Below are positions 13,993-16,867 of a DNA stretch of 16,867 nt, piece after piece (position 1 is the stretch's first letter; each line of letters starts with the position of its first letter). The notes beneath the pieces were generated by a model that did not search any database, was not told the origin of the DNA, and saw only the letters and a program-made list of their open reading frames with translations. Location: assembly GCA_964533785.1 (NCBI GenBank), contig CAZHNG010000127.1, positions 1-16,867 on the forward strand, read 5' to 3'. Origin of the DNA: JANQRV01 sp964533785. Its GTDB lineage: Bacteria > Bacteroidota > Bacteroidia > Chitinophagales > Saprospiraceae. Position numbers and translations under genes: made by a program.

Positions 13993-14701
13993 AATTGTGG
14001 ATTATGTTGAAAAAAACATAAGTGCATTTCATGAAAAGCGGATTGAACGATTAAATAAATTGAAATTAAAAACTGTCCTTAGAAAGAAAAATCCATACCT
14101 ATTCAAGGCTAAAAATGTTTTATCGGCAAGTGATATAGTAGAAAGTATCTCAAGCGCTTTTATATCTTCAAATGAAGAAACGATTTTTGGTGATTGGCTA
14201 GAAGGCTTGGCTATTTTTGTAAACAAAAAAGCTTTTGGAGGGTGGAAGTCTGGGATTAGAGGAATTGATCTAGAATTTGACAAATCCAACATTAGGTATA
14301 TTTTTAATATAAAATCGGGGCCGAATTGGGGCAATAGTAGTCAAATTGCAAAGATGAAGTCTGATTTTACTGCTGCGAAAAGAACATTAAGAACCAGTAA
14401 CTCGAAAATAGTGGTAGTAGCAATAAATGGGTGTTGTTATGGTAAGGATAAAAGACCTGATAAAGGCGAATATTATAAATATTGTGGTCAAGAATTTTGG
14501 GCATTTATTTCTGGAAATGAAAATTTATATACTGAAATCATTGAACCATTAGGTCATAGAGCAAAAGAAAAAAACGAAGCTTTTCATGTTTCCTATACGC
14601 GGATGATTAATAATTTCACTAAAGATTTTATTGAATCATTTTGCAAATCAAATGGTGATATCAATTGGGAAAAGCTAGTAGAGTTTAATTCAGGCAAATA
14701 A
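13970..14701 (+). CDS. Type II restriction endonuclease, PmeII-like
   Basis: A 243-residue protein matching, from memory, the PmeII family of type II endonucleases: KKNPYLFKAKN (39-49), EETIFGDWLEGLAIF (69-83), SGIRGIDLEF (94-103), RYIFNIKSGPNWGNSSQI, then VVAINGCCYGKD and GQEFWAFISG. The PD-(D/E)XK-type centre is plausibly D100/E102 with K115 in the NIKSG strand. It cuts DNA at the site protected by the upstream MTase; specificity is unknown. ATG 13970 is preferred to the in-frame TTG at 13952 because MESLKYSEIV is a typical family start. It overlaps the MTase by 23 bp, is AT-rich like it, and is convergent with porT (22 bp apart). Confidence 0.85.
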   Translation: MESLKYSEIVDYVEKNISAFHEKRIERLNKLKLKTVLRKKNPYLFKAKNVLSASDIVESISSAFISSNEETIFGDWLEGLAIFVNKKAFGGWKSGIRGIDLEFDKSNIRYIFNIKSGPNWGNSSQIAKMKSDFTAAKRTLRTSNSKIVVVAINGCCYGKDKRPDKGEYYKYCGQEFWAFISGNENLYTEIIEPLGHRAKEKNEAFHVSYTRMINNFTKDFIESFCKSNGDINWEKLVEFNSGK

Positions 14702-14723
14702 AAAATTGAAAAAAATTTTCTTC

Positions 14724-15476
14724 CTACCCCTCGAAGTGAAACGAAATCGTAAAAGTTCGCGATAACAACTTTTCCAATACCCTGGATTCTTCCAGATTGT
14801 CATTAAAAATGAGCGTATTTCCGATACCGTGGGAAATCTTAAATTCCGGCGAAAAGATAAAATAGGGGAAGAAAAACTGAATGCCGGCACCATATTCGAA
14901 ACTAAAATCATTCGGAGAGACTTTAACAATGGTTTCCGCTTGCCGGGTTCGGGAATCGCTCGCTACGTCGAAACCGTATTTTACACCCGCAATAACGAAG
15001 AGCCTGATATCGTGGAAAGGAGCGGATTTATACCTTACCTGAAAGGGCAGTTCTACAAAAACGGATTCAACAGTGTTGATATTAAATGGAATATCCCGGC
15101 TTTGACGATCGTACTGGATGTTGCGTTCAGCAAAAGAGAAAGTCGGTAAAAAGCGGATATCAAAATAGTCGCCAATCTTTAAATTGGTTACGATTCCAAG
15201 GTTAAAACCCGGACCGCTGAGACCTTCAATGGCATTGATACTGTCGGTTTGAATAAATTCTTTGGATCGGAACGGCCGGAAAACCGAGTTGTTGTAACCA
15301 AGAGTAATGCCAAAGTAATAGGGCTTCTTTTGAAAATCACTGAAGTTGTAATTGTCGCCAGAACTAAAATTTCTCTGCCCGTTTACGTTAACAGAAAACG
15401 CAAAAAACAAAATGAACAAACCAATTACTTGGTACCCGTGTAGATGGAACAAATGCCGAAACTTAATCTGATGCAT
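14724..15476 (-). CDS. porT: PorT/SprT-like outer membrane protein of the type IX secretion system
   Basis: A 250-residue protein with a signal peptide (1-34, hydrophobic GLFILFFAFSV) followed by an eight-strand beta-barrel pattern: alternating strands such as PYYFGITLGYNNS, GPGFNLGIVTNLKIG, FDIRFLPTFSF, VFVELPFQVRYKS, RLFVIAGVKYGF, FSFEYGAGIQFFF, and the C-terminal TFTISFHF. PorT is an outer-membrane component required for T9SS export and gliding in Bacteroidota. The position just after ubiE is, as I recall, a common arrangement in the phylum and strengthens the call. Its ATG lies 52 bp inside the ubiE 3' end, so the two are co-transcribed. The alternative is a generic OmpW/PorT-fold porin. 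Confidence 0.85.
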   Translation of the reverse strand: MHQIKFRHLFHLHGYQVIGLFILFFAFSVNVNGQRNFSSGDNYNFSDFQKKPYYFGITLGYNNSVFRPFRSKEFIQTDSINAIEGLSGPGFNLGIVTNLKIGDYFDIRFLPTFSFAERNIQYDRQSRDIPFNINTVESVFVELPFQVRYKSAPFHDIRLFVIAGVKYGFDVASDSRTRQAETIVKVSPNDFSFEYGAGIQFFFPYFIFSPEFKISHGIGNTLIFNDNLEESRVLEKLLSRTFTISFHFEG

Positions 15477-16147
15477 TGGCTTGATTGATAACCAGTTTTT
15501 GAAAGAATGGTGAGGAATTCATCGCCTTCTGGAAATTGCTGTACAGAATCGTGCAGGTATTGATATGCCTTAGGATCCTTTGATCCCAATTGCCCAATTT
15601 GTGGGAGAATATACCTGAAATAGACGCTAAAAAGCTGTTTCAAAGGGAAAACAGTTGGCTTGGAAAATTCCAAAATGACCACTTTCCCGTCTTTTTTCAG
15701 CACCCTTAGCATTTCTGCCAATCCTTTTTCCAGATTCTCGAAATTCCTAACACCAAAAGCAACGGTAATTGCATCGAAGGTATTGTCTTCAAAAGGAAGA
15801 TTTTCAGAATCGCCGTGTTGCAGATCGATCGTTTTGTCCAGGGATTTTGTTTTTATCTTTTTTTGGCCAAAGCGAAGCATTTCTTTGGAAATGTCGATCC
15901 CGGTTATCTTTTTCGGTTTCAGTGTTTGAGCAGCGGCAATGGCTAGGTCTGCCGTACCCGTTGCGACGTCTAAAAGGCGATGGATAGTGTGACCGCTTAA
16001 TTGTTGCAATGCTTTTTTACGCCAGATTTTGTCGATCCCCAAAGAAAGGAACCGGTTTAAAAGATCATACCGGTGCGCAATATTATCGAACATACGCGAT
16101 ACCTGCTCTTTTTTGTTCTCCTGATCATTATATGGTTTCACTTCCAT
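15425..16147 (-). CDS. ubiE: Demethylmenaquinone methyltransferase
   Basis: A 240-residue class I SAM-dependent methyltransferase of the UbiE/MenG/Coq5 family. It performs the last step of menaquinone synthesis, C-methylation of demethylmenaquinol. Seen: the N-terminal signature MFDNIAHRYDLLNRFLSLGID (19-39), SAM motif LLDVATGTADLA (58-69), GIDIS (83-87), and the family marker VAFGVRNFEN (129-138), followed by GKVVILEFSKP. Length and start are standard. Since Bacteroidota use menaquinone, menG would be the function-based name. It is the first gene of the ubiE-porT unit and diverges from the lipoprotein gene across 66 bp. All motifs intact. Confidence 0.96.
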   Translation of the reverse strand: MEVKPYNDQENKKEQVSRMFDNIAHRYDLLNRFLSLGIDKIWRKKALQQLSGHTIHRLLDVATGTADLAIAAAQTLKPKKITGIDISKEMLRFGQKKIKTKSLDKTIDLQHGDSENLPFEDNTFDAITVAFGVRNFENLEKGLAEMLRVLKKDGKVVILEFSKPTVFPLKQLFSVYFRYILPQIGQLGSKDPKAYQYLHDSVQQFPEGDEFLTILSKTGYQSSQCIRLSFGICSIYTGTK

Positions 16148-16148
16148 G

Positions 16149-16176
16149 TTGTAGAATGAATAAATAATTAATTTTG
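16149..16176 (+). promoter_or_regulatory. Bacteroidota promoter of the cohesin-like lipoprotein gene
   Basis: TTG at 16149-16151 (-33 element), a 17-bp spacer, and an exact -7 box TAATTTTG at 16169-16176, 37 bp before the ATG at 16214. Both elements and the spacing agree with the TTTG/TAnnTTTG consensus. The -33 element sits against the ubiE start, so the two divergent genes share regulatory DNA. Confidence 0.65.
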
Positions 16177-16213
16177 CGCAGATTTAATTAACAAGTGCAA
16201 AACAGGAAGTTGT

Positions 16214-16786
16214 ATGAAAAGGTTTATTTTACCGATGGTTATACTAGCGTCAGTGTCGTGCGCTAGTGATCAGAATCAAGCCGCCGCCGCTACGGAAGAA
16301 AATGAAACGGCTGCACCGGCAGCTACCGCTCAACCTAAAGATCCAAACGCCCCCGTCGGAACCATTACCCTGATGGCGGATCGGCAAAAGGCTACCGAAG
16401 GCAACGAAATTTGCGTGCCGATCCGGGTGGGGAATTTTAATAATATACTCTCTACCCAATATACCGTCAGCTGGGACCAGGCTGTCCTTACTTATTCTAC
16501 AGTGAAAGATTTTAAATTACCTTATATGACGGCGGCGAATAATTTCGGGGATGTTCATACTGAGAAGGGAAAGCTGACTTGTTTGTGGATCGATAATTCC
16601 CTGAAGGGCGTCACATTAGCCGACGGCGCGAAAATATATGACATCTGCTTTGTCCCTAAAAAGGGATCAGCTGGTAAGTCCAGCCCTATTCAATTCGTAG
16701 AAGAACCTACACCGTTTGAGTCCGTTAATACTCAGGAACAGATATTATCCATTATTCCGGTAGAAGGAGTAGTGGAGATAGAGTAG
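16214..16786 (+). CDS. Lipoprotein with a cohesin-like domain
   Basis: A 190-residue predicted lipoprotein. The signal MKRFILPMVILASVSC places the lipidated Cys at residue 16; the lipobox is imperfect (Ser at -3). An Ala/Glu-rich low-complexity linker (about 21-45) leads to a single beta-sandwich domain. The strands GTITLMADRQ, ICVPIRVGNFNNILSTQYTVSWDQAVLTYS, KLTCLWIDNS and GAKIYDICFVP follow the pattern of cohesin domains, which bind dockerins in cellulosomes but occur widely in Bacteroidota surface proteins without cellulosomes. No dockerin partner is visible in the window. It has its own promoter and diverges from ubiE. Confidence 0.75.
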   Translation: MKRFILPMVILASVSCASDQNQAAAATEENETAAPAATAQPKDPNAPVGTITLMADRQKATEGNEICVPIRVGNFNNILSTQYTVSWDQAVLTYSTVKDFKLPYMTAANNFGDVHTEKGKLTCLWIDNSLKGVTLADGAKIYDICFVPKKGSAGKSSPIQFVEEPTPFESVNTQEQILSIIPVEGVVEIE

Positions 16787-16816
16787 AGTGAATTATTTTA
16801 TGGAAAGACTTTAAAA

Positions 16817-16865
16817 CTAGACTTTTGACGCTAGACTCTAGAAGTTAGACTAAAAATTCTAACTA
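16817..16865. repeat. Degenerate heptamer tract at window edge
   Basis: In steps of seven: CTAGACT, TTTGACG, CTAGACT, CTAGAAG, TTAGACT, AAAAATT, CTAACTA. Two units are identical and three more differ by one to three bases. It resembles the tract at 9201-9249 in reverse complement, and may continue past the window. Confidence 0.5.
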
Positions 16866-16867
16866 AT

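Overview
This window looks like a chromosomal segment from a Bacteroidota bacterium, most likely near the Saprospiria/Lewinella group; the rank below phylum is inference. The evidence is a PorT-type outer-membrane protein of the type IX secretion system (T9SS), a 917-residue secreted protein with SprB-like repeats and a T9SS C-terminal sorting domain, a menaquinone-type UbiE/MenG, and exact TAnnTTTG boxes (the Bacteroidota -7 element) upstream of at least two genes. Base composition is moderate, with one clearly AT-rich island (about 13000-14700).

Layout. 1-730 (minus): 5' part of a DUF4097-type exported protein with an 18-residue TSGGS repeat, cut by the window edge. 864-1664 (minus): short-chain dehydrogenase. 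1797-3520 (plus): a tight three-gene operon (DUF2461, DUF1801, a TPR protein). 3899-6652 (plus): T9SS-exported M43-like protein whose zinc/catalytic motif is destroyed. It ends at a palindrome shared with a convergent ftsE-like ATPase gene (6693-7385, minus). 7471-7629 (plus): 5' stump of a carbon-nitrogen hydrolase gene. 7670-9089 (minus): a two-gene membrane unit (DUF4340-like plus a two-TM protein).

9201-11198 is a dense pile of non-coding repeats around one IS256-family insertion sequence. In order it holds a degenerate heptamer tract, an octamer array, the IS left end, two hairpins, the transposase gene, the IS right end, a second octamer array in inverted orientation, a 22-bp-stem hairpin, and a 174-bp MITE-like element with long inverted arms that ends just after the ychF stop codon.

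11200-12297 (minus): ychF, divergent from 12418-12999 (plus), an AcpH-like ACP phosphodiesterase. 13132-14701 (plus): an AT-rich type II restriction-modification pair (beta-class amino-methyltransferase overlapping a PmeII-like endonuclease), probably acquired horizontally. 14724-16147 (minus): overlapping ubiE-porT. 16214-16786 (plus): a cohesin-like lipoprotein with a good Bacteroidota promoter. A second degenerate heptamer tract lies at the right edge.

Most genes are housekeeping or envelope functions. The T9SS connects two of them: porT encodes part of the export machinery and the 917-residue protein is a predicted cargo. The points most worth a second look are the apparently inactive metalloprotease-like cargo, the mirrored octamer arrays around the IS256 element, and the MITE-like element after ychF.
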